Source of the DNA: Ascaphus truei
Lineage: Eukaryota > Chordata > Amphibia > Anura > Ascaphidae
Direction: 5' to 3'
Length of the DNA stretch: 64,000 nt
Assembly (NCBI GenBank): GCA_036426205.1
Contig: CM071570.1
Span: forward strand, 74,555,763-74,619,762
Each line of letters starts with the position of its first letter. The stretch's first letter is position 1. Below, one piece after another: positions 54,138-64,000 of the stretch. A program made the translations under genes and the position numbers. The notes below the pieces were generated by a model. The model was not told the DNA's origin, made no database searches, and worked only from the letters and a program-made list of their open reading frames with translations.

Positions 54138-56367
54138 GAGGTCATACTCATACTTCGGATACTCTAACAGGACTCTGTCCTAGGGTTCTGGTCGGGTATT
54201 CTGCATCCCTACTTCAGCCCTGTGGGTCTGCTTCCTGATTTGAGACAAGCACCATCACAACCTGGTCCTTTATCCAAGTAAAATGCAGCATCAGTGACAT
54301 TTTATGTAGTTCCATCTGCTAACATGTACAAATAGAAGCCTTTAACCTTGTAAAACAAACATATGACTCATACTAAAAGAAACATGCATTGTGACATTTG
54401 AAAGATTAGTGGCATTAAGAAAGACGACTACGTATATAAAGCTCATACAGAGGAATTACTGGAGCAGCAACCACCGTTGTAAGGGAATACCAGTGTAAAC
54501 CGTGGAAAATGTTTAATGTTTGCCTAGGTTATAAACGTTCATATGTGTAGCTATTTACTTGTAATATCTGAAACCCCAGAAGGTAAGTGAACTAACAAGA
54601 GAACTAGTATCTTTTCTATTAAGTACTCCACCGCCAATTATACTAGTTATTAGTTGTAACATAAACAAGCAAATTCTGCTTTAAAAGCCCCAGGCGCCAC
54701 TAGCAATGTATGATAAATTTGCCCTTACACATGGAATAACATGTCTAACATTTGTAATGTTTATTTAATAATACAAGTTATGTTTAATATAGTAGCTTTT
54801 CCAATGTATGCAGAGTCGAAATTCAAAAAGGAAACAAAATCTTCTGCCAATATAACATACACTCTGCTTTCTTATGCAGCTAGTTAGAGGCATACACAGC
54901 CCCTATAAAATCAAATCAACCACATCATACAGTATATATTTATGTGAAAAAGAGTGCTATGAGGACTGTGACCTCATGTATAGAACAAAATACCAAAAGG
55001 CTAAGTGATACATCGAATGACAAATTATATAGTTAAATACTCATAAGCAAGGGTCATTTAGTTCAAGTATTTTAAGCCTACAACCAAGTCACAATATGGA
55101 CCATCTGTAGATCCTAACGCTGCTGTACCTGCAAAAAGCTCTCACTACCTCTCGGATGTAGGAAGAGCTGTCTTAATAGACTGGTCATTCACAGGTGCTT
55201 AGCAAGAACTGACATTAAAAAGGTGGGATGAGTGACACACACATCCCTGTAAGCTCAGAACCCAAATCCACCACATCATATATATGTGTTAAAAGGAGTG
55301 CTACTAGGTTTGTGATCTCATGCATAGCACATAAGACAAAAAGGCCTAGTGCTACATCCAACTTGACAAATTATATAGTTAAATACTTATCTGCTACAGT
55401 AGTTAAAGGACCTTAAACAAGATAACAATACCAGTATCCCCAGAGCAGGGATCAACGTTGGAGAAACTGAACTCAAGACAACACGCTGGTTAGCACACTT
55501 ATAAGGCTTACATATATGGCCGCTTGTGAGTAGGATTTTAACTTTGTGTTTTCATTTAATAAAACGTTATTATGCCTTGCTTTTTTCTTCTTTTTCTTGG
55601 AGCTACTGCTGAAGACTGTTTGAAGTGCACCTAGTGGGAGAGAGGCACAGAAGAGGACTTAAAGTCTACGCGCTGGAGGACTGCTTTTTTCTACTGTATT
55701 TCTGGATGAAATTGAATAGCCTCCACTGAACTCTAGCTGCGGGACAATAAGTATTAATTATGTTATTCTATATTACTGGTTGTCTATGGTTTGGCGCCGC
55801 TTTATATACAAGCTACAAGATTAGAGTGTATATCCTATTTTTCAAGATAACAATTCTGAAGTAATACTAAGTTGCTGCTGTTTGGGCAGATGTAACTGGC
55901 ATTTCCTAGAAAATGTATAATGGAGGCCCTATTTAGAAGGCCCTGCAAAATAAATGTTATATTAATCTTTCTCCGACATTGAAAATTGTTAGATAAATGT
56001 TTCTAGAAGAAAATAATTTTTGGAGTAATCTAAGTGGAACTAGGACGTACACAATTATAGTGTGATTTAAATGCTTATGTATTGTTGTTTTTACATATAT
56101 ATGAATATAGTAAAGCTACATTATAAGCAAGCTTGATGTATGTATTTGTCTCCCAGAGGAAGACTCCTAGTGCGTGGGTCGAAATGTTGGCCAGAATATG
56201 TGAGTAATAAAACTAAGTTTGATTACTGCTACCTGGGGTGCTGCTGCATCATTACCTTCATTTATATACATTTTTCTCCGGAATTTAGATTTCCTTTCCT
56301 ATTGTTTGATTTTATGTATACGTATTTGTTATGATGGAGAAATAACACTGAGCAGAAGAAATTAGTT
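54138..56367. other. Repeat-rich, no gene recognised
   Basis: Two related blocks lie about 345 bp apart (about 54,912-55,080 and 55,258-55,420), sharing ccacatcata, gtgacctcatg/gtgatctcatg and acaaattatatagttaaata. The rest is AT-rich. A hammerhead-like motif is at 56,153, so part may be PLE terminal sequence. Confidence 0.5.
56153..56187 (+). ncRNA. Hammerhead-like motif
   Basis: CCAGAGGAAGACTCC, loop, GGGTCGAAATG. CAGAGGA is one base from CUGANGA, GACTC/GGGTC can pair as stem II and GAAA is intact. Confidence 0.35.
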
Positions 56368-56872
56368 TGTCAGGAATAGTCCTGACATAGTTTCCTAAGT
56401 CTCTCTCACAGTTTCTTTGTCTGTCCTCTGGGTGTACTGCTGTTTCTGTCTGCTCTAGGGTTTTCCTCCTCGGTCTCCTCTTGGGTGCTCCTGCCTTCTG
56501 TCTCTGGATGCCTTTTTAGTTTCCCGTTTCCTGCACCTCTTTGCCTTTGCTTTATTTGTTACTGACTCACTCTGCCCTGATTCATTTATGTTCTGTATTG
56601 AGTTCTCTATATATTAAATGCCCTTGCCTATGAACTGGCTTGCCCCTCTCTGTTTCTGCTCCCCAGTCCCAGTCCTGCTTCCCTGTTCAGTCCAACACCA
56701 CCTCCCAGTACTGCTCCCCTGTCCTGTTCCTGCCTTCCTGCTGCCGACCCCTGCCTGCGACCCTGACTAAGATTCCTGCCGCCTGCCCTCGCTGTGACCC
56801 CGACGATCCTTGCTTGGTCCTGCTGTTCCGGCCATCAAGGTCCTATCTGCTTCTGAAGTCTCCTTTGTGACA
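56368..56872 (+). repeat. Solo LTR, 505 bp
   Basis: TGTCAGGAATAG ... CTTTGTGACA with inverted TGTCA/TGACA ends. TATATATTAAA near 56,612 could be a TATA box. Flanks tagtt and gtgtt match at three of five bases, so the duplication is uncertain. No internal region remains. Confidence 0.7.
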
Positions 56873-57458
56873 GTGTTAAACTCTGCATGTTCACTACACA
56901 AATCCCTACGCTGGCTTCCCATATCCTCTAGAATCAAAATTTAAAACCCTAGCTCTCACTTACAAAGCTCTCAACTGTGCTGCCCCACCTTACATCTCCG
57001 CCCTCATCCTCAAATATACCCCAAATGTAGGGATTTGGGAAACCCCCCATGTTCTCCCTACGACATCCGCCTTTCCTCCTGCCTTATTACCTCCTCTCAC
57101 TTCCACCTACAAGACTTCTCCCACGCTGCCACCTCTCTCTGGAATACCCTACCACGCACCATCAGACTCTCCCCCAGAATTCAGACATTTAAAATCTACC
57201 TAAAAACTGACCTTTTCAAGGAAGCCTATCTGACATCCAACTCCCCCCTCCCACTCTCCAAGTTTATTGGGAACAGCTGTGCAACTGGACCAATCTCCAC
57301 GCTATGTAACAACCCCTAACATCACCACCCTCAAACCTTAATGGGCTCAGCTATCAGGCTGGGTCATTTTCCAACCTGACATATACTTCCAACGTGTGGG
57401 GAAACAGCCTCAGGTGAGGATAATCCTGTTTGTGCAGCCAACACAACATAGACAAACA

Positions 57459-57682
57459 ATTTCTTCAAAGTACAGGTCTCCTCTAAGATAGAGATACAAA
57501 GTAGAGTTCTACTCACAAGTTCATAATGAAGTTCTGCATTTACTGTGACAGCCAAAAACAGTGGAAAGACACTGTTTTTGGCTGTCACATTAAATGGAGA
57601 ATTGCATTATGAACTGGAGTAGAGCTCTACTTGGTATTTCTATCTTGGAGGAGACCTATACTTTGAAGAAATTGTTTAACCT
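57459..57682. repeat. Palindrome with about 100-bp arms
   Basis: Arms 57,459-57,565 and 57,575-57,682 are reverse complements around gaaag, with ggctgtcaca and ctttgaagaaattgttt on each side. The fold-back form fits a MITE or inverted pair of ends in the L2-like tail. Confidence 0.85.
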
Positions 57683-57871
57683 GAGATACACTTCATCCCA
57701 CAACGAGCAGCCACTTCACCTTTTGTTTCAACATTGTCCCTCATTCTCTCTAGATTACAGTGTAAGCTCTCACGAGCAGGGTTCTCATTAGCTCTTTCTA
57801 TCTGTTTGTACATGTTTGTCCTTATTTGTATTTCTATGTAATTATCAAAAGTCTGTACCCTACTGTACCTA

Positions 57872-58255
57872 TAAGAGTTCTATCAGTATACCAAGATGCC
57901 GATGGACCAGGTCACTATCATGCCCCACCTAAGATGGCTGCTGGCAGGAAGTCAGATTTTCTCTGGCCCTCAATTGCCAGCAGCTGCTCCTGGGCTTTAA
58001 ATAGCAGGCAGTTGCTCTGTCTTTGCTCGTGCAAAGTACCCTGTTCCTGCCTAGCTCTGCCATTGAAACTGGTTTTGCCTTGCCTGTGTTTAGACTCCTG
58101 CTTGTATCTGACTATCCTTGCCTGCTGCCTGCCTCGACCCCAAAACCGAACCGACTACCCCTGCATCCCAGGCCTCAGATCCCAGACCAAGGTCGGTGTA
58201 TTACTCCCTACCTCTGCCCGTCAAGTCCGTATCCTGGTTGCAGTCAGCAATGCTA
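57872..58255 (+). repeat. LTR-like insertion in the L2-like tail
   Basis: About 384 bp with a ctttaaatagc TATA-like box (57,996) and a CTG/CCT-rich downstream part, like chromovirus LTRs; it ends near gcaatgctaca. gtac occurs on both sides (57,863 and 58,257). Exact ends uncertain. Confidence 0.5.
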
Positions 58256-58330
58256 CAGTACGGAGCTGTGGAATATGTTTGTGCTTTACAAAAAACGATG
58301 ATGATAATAAAAATAATAATAACAATGTTT

Positions 58331-58837
58331 ATTTCCGTAAATAGCAAAAGATTCCCCCTTCTCCAACACTAACCAGGCTGAACCTGAAATTTGATGTTTT
58401 GGTCCTGATTAGAAATCTGCCATATAAAGTGAAAATCTGCAAAAACTACACAGTGAGCTAGAACATCAAAGAGGATTAGACTATGAATTTGTGAGTCAGA
58501 TCTCCCTCCTTTGATATAATCGATGAGCAACATTTATATTTGCAAGGATTCACACACAAAAAAACAATGTATTTGTAACAGAATGAAAAGATGCATAATT
58601 GGCAAGTCTGGCCATACAGTAATATTCTAAACAGCTATGCAAAGTGGCACAAAGAATAAACAGCTGTCACATCAACACCAGAGTTATTACCAAAATACAG
58701 TCTTTGTAAGCAATACTACGCTCTTCTATTATCATTCATAATACATAAAAAGCTTGGGTAACACAGGCAATTTTAAAACTTGAAAGGCAAAAGAAAAATA
58801 TTTTCATCTCGAAAAAGGCAGTAAGAATAAAATATAC
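58331..58837. other. No gene recognised
   Basis: AT-rich sequence without repeat or frame that I can support. Confidence 0.4.
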
Positions 58838-59112
58838 CAGTAAACAAAGAAGCCCCAATGCACCTCTAATATGACACATTTAGTTAATTTCTATATGTTT
58901 TTTTCTTGTCATAACTATGGGCCATTTAGTTCAATATTTTGGCCAAAACAAATAAAGTCTGCAACAACGTCAAAAAAAAGATTGAACTAAATTGGCCAAA
59001 AGATTGAACTATATGACCCATACTTATGAGAAGAAAAAGCATATATAGAAATTAACTAAATAAGTTGTCATATTGGATGTGCATTGGGGATTCCTTGTTT
59101 ACTCTTGTATAT
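58838..59112. mobile_element. Fold-back MITE, 275 bp
   Basis: Arms of about 107-115 bp (ccagtaaacaaagaagcccc ... and its complement) around a 50-bp centre; both arms carry atttagttcaatattttggc-type sequence. No coding capacity. Confidence 0.72.
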
Positions 59113-59390
59113 TTGAAGTAACGTTCGCAGTATCACTCCAATTAGAACAATTAAATATATAAAACTGAGGGTCTGGGTTTTGAGCATGCTAAAATTGTGT
59201 ATGCAGTAGCGGATTTTAAAAAATGGTGCCCTTAGGCACTTGCCTCAAGGGTGCGCAAACTTTGTGCGCTGCGTCCTCCTGCCAGCCAGCCCCTGTGCTA
59301 GCGCCCTCATCTAAAATCTCGTGGGGTTTGATTTAGAGGCAGTTTCTCTCAAACAGTGATAAGTCCCTGTTACAGGGTACTTATCAGATG
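59113..59390. other. No gene recognised
   Basis: Includes a ggtgcccttaggcacttgcc hairpin-like stretch and gggtgcgcaaactttgtgcg near 59,255, resembling a hAT terminus; no partner found. Confidence 0.35.
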
Positions 59391-59646
59391 TTGAGAGGAA
59401 TGACATTCCAGAGGTGTGGGGCAGTCAGTGAGAAAGGTTTAAGGCGGGACAGGGGTTTAGATACAAAAGGGGTAGAGAGCAGAATGCAAGAGTCGGGATG
59501 GTGTATAGCGAGAAATTAGGGCTGAGATCTAAGGAAGAGCAGAAGAGTGTACAGCTTTAAAAGCGAGGATGATAATTGAGTGTGTGATACGGAATTTGAT
59601 AGGAAGCCAGGACTGGGATTTTAGTAGGGGACACGCTGAGACAGAT

Positions 59647-60160
59647 TTAGGAAAGAAGACATCCTTGAGAAGAACGCAAGAGTCTGGATGGTGCATAACG
59701 AGAAATTAGGGCTGAGATGTAAGGAGGGGCAGAAGAGTGTAAAGCTTTAAAAGTGAGGAGAAGAATGGAGTTTGAGATGCAGAATTTGATCGGAAGCCAG
59801 GAGAGGGATTTCATGAGGGGAGATGCTGAGACAGATCTAGGAAAGAGTAGAGTGATTCTGGCAGCAGCATTTAGGATAGATTGTAGGGGAGACAGGTGAG
59901 AGGCAGGAAGGCCGGACAGCAGGAGGTTACAGTAGTCGAGACGGGAGAGAATGGGGACCTGTGTCAGAGGTTTTGCAGTCGAGAAACAGAGGAAAGGGGG
60001 TATCATTGTAATACTGCAGAGGGAAAAAATGACAGGTTTTGGCTACCTTTTGAATGTGAGAGGAGAATGTGAGAGAGGAGTCGAGTGTGACCCCTAGGCA
60101 ACGTGCTTGGGCTACTGGGTGAATGATAGTACTTCCATCAGTAATGTGGAAGGAGGTAGT
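59647..60160 (-). pseudogene. L2 copy C reverse transcriptase C-terminus
   Basis: LSRLDYCNLLLSGLPASHLS, LQSILNAAARITLLFPRSVS, SWLPIKFCISNSILLLTFKA and SALISRYAPSRLLRSSQG. Near-identical in layout to copy A. Confidence 0.85.
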
Positions 60161-61162
60161 GTCACGATGACACCAACTTTTATCAACACATTTATATTTC
60201 TGGGTACTTGATTGAACAGAACAAGTTGCAAAATAAATTGTGATTTATTTCCTTAATAGACAAACACACGACATCTGCAGAATACACTGAAAAGAACACT
60301 GGGATAAGGGAACAAAATAAATTGTCCTTGGAATGAAAGAAACTGTCCTTTGCTTGCAAGCGCCAGAAATGCAGCCTTGGTTTTAAAAGTCCTGTGGCTA
60401 TGTTGTTATTAACCCCTTCACTCCTGGACTGGTTGCTGCTGGTCTGGAACAAAGTCTTGCATCTTTACATCATGGATTAAAATTCAGGAATCACACTGGG
60501 GATACCTGGGGAGCCACAGTTATAGACTGCCCAAAAGCTATCTTTAACATGTGGATCCAATCCCCCTCGTGGGAGCAAAAAGACCCACGAATAGCCAAGT
60601 TACACACAGTTCATAAGACCGGTCAAAAGGGCTGTCGGGTGGGCAGGGCGCATGGGTCAAGTTGACGCCCATGCCACTTAGCATAGCTGGGCTACACCCA
60701 TATCTTGGCACCACAATGTCTGATTTTTGACCAATAGATGTCAATAGACTGGCATCTGTGATACCTGAGAATGCCGGCCGTGTATAACTTATGGGTATCT
60801 GGGTCTTTTCATAACTGACACCCTTTTAGACAGGGAGACTCTAAATCTGTGAGACCTCTTTTGAGGCTCGGTCATAAAAATACCTACAGCTCATTGAGAC
60901 CCCTTTGAGGCTCGGTCATAAAAATACCTACAGCTCATTGAGACCCCTTTGAGGCTCTGTCATAAAAATACCTACAGCTCATTGAAATGCCGGTTTCTAT
61001 ACTGCCATCATGTGTCGGTTAGAGGGTATGGCGAGCAATGCATTTTGTCTTTTAACATGGCAGCCAAGTAATGGCCTGTAAATGGGGGACAAAAATGTCT
61101 GGGACAGGGCAACCACAATAATGTATAGCAAATAAGGTATTAACCCCTTCCTCCCCGTCACG
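60161..61162. mobile_element. About 1.0-kb insertion in L2 copy C
   Basis: Flanked by ggtagt on both sides (60,155-60,160 and 61,163-61,168). Begins gtcacgatgacacc and ends ccccgtcacg. A 44-bp unit (gaggctcggtcataaaaata ...) is repeated about three times at 60,864-60,990. No coding frame; a 5-6 bp duplication suggests LTR-type integration but the ends are not TG...CA. Confidence 0.65.
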
Positions 61163-62080
61163 GGTAGTATGGCCAGGTTTGGGAGGAAGTATGAAGAGCT
61201 CTGTTTTTGCCATGTTAAGTTTAGGTCGGGGGAGGGCCATCCAGGATGATATAGCAGAGGACATTCAGAAACTTTAGTCTGTACAGCAGATGTAAAGTCA
61301 GAAGTTGAAAAGTAAATATGTGTGTCATCCGCACAGAGGTGATGTTTGAACCCAAGAGATGTGATTAGGTCACCTAAAGAGTGTATGTAAAGAGAAGAGA
61401 AGAGGTCCTAGGACAGAATCCTGGGGTACCCCCACAGAGAGATCGATAGAGGAGGAGGAGGTATTAGCAAAAGAGACACTGAAAGTACAATGGGAGAGGT
61501 AAGAGGAGACACAGGATAAAGCTTTATTATGAAAACCAAGAGTATGGAGAATGTGAAGGAAAAGAGGGTCGTCCACAATATCACACGCTGCCGAGAGGTC
61601 AAGTAATATGAGCAGAGTGTAATGACCTCTGTCTTTGGCAGCATGGAGGTCGTCAGTTATTTTAGTGAGGGCTGTTTCAGTGGAGTGAGCAGTGTCAAAG
61701 CCAGATTGTAGAGGGTCTAGGAGAGAGTAGGTGTTGAGAAAATGGAGCAAGCAAGAAAATACAAGACGTTCAAGGAGTTTAGAGGCAAAGGGCAGGAGAC
61801 AGGTCGATAGGTAGAAAGATAGGTAGGGTCAAGCTTGCTGCTTTTGAGTAATGGTATAACTGTTGCATGTTTGAAGGAAGAGGGAAAAGTACCAGAGTAG
61901 AGGGAGGTGTTAAAAATGTGTGTGCGCATAGGGATTATAGTAGGAGCAAGAGGTTTTAGGAGATGGGAGGGAATGAGGTCAAGAGTACAGGTGGTAGAGG
62001 GAGAAGAGGAGATCAGCAACGACACATCCTCCTCTGTGACAGTGGAAAAAGAGTCAAGGAAGGCAGGAGGAGAGTTAGCA
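61163..62080 (-). pseudogene. L2 copy C reverse transcriptase
   Basis: [78 protein letters not shown] and [18 protein letters not shown], then damaged; the YADD region near 61,340 is broken by a frameshift and stop. Confidence 0.85.
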
Positions 62081-62712
62081 AGAAAGAAAGATGACCTCCG
62101 GCGTGATGACTCAAGTACAGTTGTTAAATATAAATTGGATAAATACAGAAGGGGACAAAAATCTATTAATAAAGGTTGTTAGCCTATTTAAACATTTCAA
62201 GTTACATTTTTACAGTTGCAGATTAATGTCGTTTGTGATCTATAAATTCCTTCCCACTTGGAGTTTCAGAGGTTAATCAGATAGATGAGGCTAGATCTCA
62301 GCTTATTCAGGATATTGACTTGATATAAACAAAATAGAAAAAAAATCATGGCACAGTAAATTTATTAACACTATACTGAGTTAGAACAATATTGCACTTA
62401 GACAGCACATGATAAAACAGCTTTTGTAGATAGCTTCCCAGCATGTAGCAATGGACTCTTTGGTAGTGGTCCTGCTCACAATTCAGGCTCCACGGAATCC
62501 AGGCGGTCTTTTCTCCCTTTACTACTACATGTCTGCTGAGCCCGTCTCCTCAGATTTCCATGTGGGGGTAGACACGTCACGTCACCTCTCCTTCCTTCCT
62601 GTACCTTGGGCATGGACAGGAGGTAGCCAGCAGGAGATCTTTCCCGAGCGGTGTCTTCCGAGTCGCGTTCGTGTTCGCCACTCGGAAGACATAGCTCGTG
62701 AAAGATCTCCTT
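62081..62712. mobile_element. Insertion and rearrangement in L2 copy C
   Basis: Replaces about 850 bp of L2 sequence present in copy B. The left part is AT-rich; the right part holds a strong hairpin at 62,631-62,708 with arms of about 35 bases (ggagatctttc ... tgtcttccgagt and complements). More than one element may be involved. Confidence 0.5.
62631..62708. repeat. Strong inverted repeat, about 35-base arms
   Basis: Left arm ggagatctttcccgagcgg plus tgtcttccgagtcgcg; the right arm is the complement with four mismatches; loop ttcgtgtt. Near-symmetrical, CpG-rich. Confidence 0.9.
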
Positions 62713-63532
62713 CAAAGTGAGAGAGAAAGACAAAAGGGGGATGAGTAGAGGTAGGTGGGCGATAGATGACCGCCACGTGGAGAGGAGAGAAAATCTGGAC
62801 AGTGTGAGCCTCAAAAGGAGGGAAAAGCAAAAGAGGGAGGAAAAGGAAGGGTTTGGTAGCGGCAGATATAGGAGAGCAGTAGCCCCACGCCTTCACCCTT
62901 GCCATCAGGGCGCGGAGTGTGGGAGAAAGAAAGGCCCCCCCTAAGAGAAGGCAGCTTCCAGAGCAGAGCCAGACATAGAGCCAAGTCTCAGTTATAGCAA
63001 AGAGGAGAAGAGAGTGAGAGAGAAAAAAGAAATGCACCGAGAGGAACATGTTAGAAAGGGAGCAAGCATTCCAAAGGGCACAGGAGAAAGGTAGAGAGGA
63101 GGGAGGGTGACAAGGGATGGGTATGAGGTTGGATGAGTTGGCACCAGAAGGAGTAGAAGTTGAATGTGGGAGGCGAGGGCGAGCACATACAGAAATAAGG
63201 CAGGGACCAGGATTGGTAGAGATATCCCCTGAAGCAAGGAGGAGAAGCAAGGAAAGAAAGAGAATGTGTGAGGATGATTTGTAGGGGTGTGTTTTCGTGC
63301 CGTGGGTATAGCTGTGTGGTGTCAGAGGGCGCCGGTAAGAAAGGAGTTCATGTGAACTGAGAAGTGCCAAAGAAAGGAGAGATGTAGATATATGAATAGA
63401 CTTGTAGAAAGAAGTACGTATTTTGAGAAGAAGTGAGGTCACAACAAATTTAAATATTAATGGCAGCAATTGTTTAGTGCTGAGATGTGCAGTCTGGTAT
63501 AGATAATATGGTGGCATATGATTTGGTGGCAA
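62713..63532 (-). pseudogene. L2 copy C N-terminal region and endonuclease
   Basis: Open from 63,532 for over 270 L2 residues. The N-terminal 100 residues are Leu/Ser/His-rich, ending in FLSLLLLLASGDISTNPGP, a 2A-like motif. Then a Pro/Ser stretch, FSCALWNACSLSNM (Asn of the endonuclease), LFAITETWL (catalytic Glu), and SFEAHTVQI/HVAVIYRPPTSTH equivalents (FEAHTVQIFS, HVAVIYRPPTSTH) at 62,730-62,810. Parts between are frame-shifted. Copy B retains NPGPCLIS at its truncated end. Confidence 0.85.
63203..63229 (-). other. 2A-like motif codons (GDISTNPGP)
   Basis: Codes G-D-I-S-T-N-P-G-P after a Leu-rich run. The canonical 2A core is D(V/I)ExNPGP; here Ser replaces Glu. 2A-like sequences are known near the N-terminus of some APE-type LINEs. 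Confidence 0.6.
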
Positions 63533-63540
63533 AACGGCAG

Positions 63541-64000
63541 ATACTTATATAAATAAGATCCTACAGCTGGGATTCACTGCTCTGATAAAGTACAGTATAT
63601 TGAAGCTCAAGCCAGCGTTTGCTGCCATTGACTTGAAATGGGATAGAGCTTCGATACTACTAATGGAGCTTAGTGAATTTCCCCTTAAATGGTTTTTAAA
63701 AGAATTGCTGCTATTATAATAAAGCATTTGGGTATTATCAGGGGACTCCCTAGCCTATCCCGGTCTCTACCCCCCCTCCCTCCCCCACTCTCCCCAAGTT
63801 TCTCTCCCCCCCCCCCTGTCTCTCACTTTTCCCAATCTCACCACTCTCTTCCTCACTCCCTCTCTTACACGCTATCAAACAATTACCCCCCTCTCACTCA
63901 ATCCAACCTCCCTCCCTGGCCACAAACACACACACACAATTCCTACCCTCACACACAATCCCCCCACAATACATGCATACAAGACTACCCCCATCCCAAA
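63541..64000. repeat. Small MITE-like piece and C/T-rich low complexity
   Basis: 63,590-63,690 has gctccattagtagtatcgaa-type inverted phrases and ggggaaattcac in complement. 63,735-64,000 is nearly pure C/T with short ACAC runs. No gene. Confidence 0.7.

Larger units (their letters stand above)
56880..58330 (+). pseudogene. L2-like LINE 3' fragment (second L2 family)
   Basis: Plus strand: KTLALTYKALNCAAPPYISA, LILKYTPNV, then HDIRLSSCLITSSHFHLQDF, SHAATSLWNTLPRTIRLSP and FKIYLKTDLFKEAYLTS, the C-terminus of an L2-clade protein that differs from copies A-C. Its 3' UTR is split: gattacagtgtaagctctca (57,754) and, after another insertion, gagctgtggaatatg then (ATG/ATA)n at 58,258-58,330. Confidence 0.8.
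59391..63540 (-). mobile_element. L2 copy C, nested and rearranged
   Basis: Minus-strand L2 LINE related to copies A and B. From 3' to 5': C-terminal region with a partial duplication (59,400-59,655 against 59,640-59,860), an insertion at 60,161-61,162, reverse transcriptase to about 62,080, another insertion to 62,712, then endonuclease and N-terminal region to 63,540. It holds the 5' end that copies A and B lack. Confidence 0.88.

Overview
The window is eukaryotic and looks vertebrate. It is almost entirely layered transposable elements, with no intact host gene. The mix of families is typical of amphibians, most likely a frog: chromodomain-bearing Ty3/gypsy elements of the Tf1/sushi type, several Penelope-like elements (PLEs) with long inverted flanks, CR1 and L2 LINEs, Tc1/mariner and hAT-type DNA transposons, and large GT-, CA- and G-rich minisatellites. 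The amphibian assignment is inference. No prokaryotic operon, CRISPR array, rRNA or tRNA gene was recognised.

Layout. 1-3,871: minus-strand chromovirus (Gypsy-1) with one full LTR, a partial second LTR, an internal deletion and a hAT-type MITE in gag. 4,720-5,110: PLE endonuclease scrap. 5,111-8,490: AT-rich, little recognisable. 8,491-13,890: minisatellites, GC-rich sequence and two inverted copies of an octamer-bearing repeat. 13,900-19,257: sparse sequence with one weak host-exon candidate (15,710-15,860), a TA-flanked terminal-inverted-repeat element and a palindrome. 19,258-26,395: PLE-2, a long decayed copy. 26,400-28,016: a TTAA-flanked LTR-like insertion and a Tc1 remnant. 29,180-36,035: a CR1 LINE cut by several nested insertions, one of them L2 copy A. 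37,182-43,860: PLE-3 and PLE-4. 43,966-47,162: L2 copy B. 47,560-54,137: three gypsy pieces; Gypsy-2 has a complete 5' LTR and Gypsy-3 a 3' LTR. 54,138-58,330: repeats, a solo LTR and an L2-like tail. 59,391-63,540: L2 copy C, whose N-terminal region carries a 2A-like GDISTNPGP motif. 63,541-64,000: pyrimidine-rich low complexity.

The most informative observations are these. (a) Two different chromoviruses each carry an 11-base primer-binding site exactly complementary to their predicted RNA 5' end, the signature of self-primed reverse transcription, and in both the first gag ATG lies inside that site. (b) The L2 LINE has a 2A-like motif upstream of its endonuclease. (c) Five loci carry decayed hammerhead-ribozyme-like motifs. 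(d) Many insertions are sized by target-site duplications, so nested events can be ordered. All protein-coding relics are broken, and none should be read as a functional gene.
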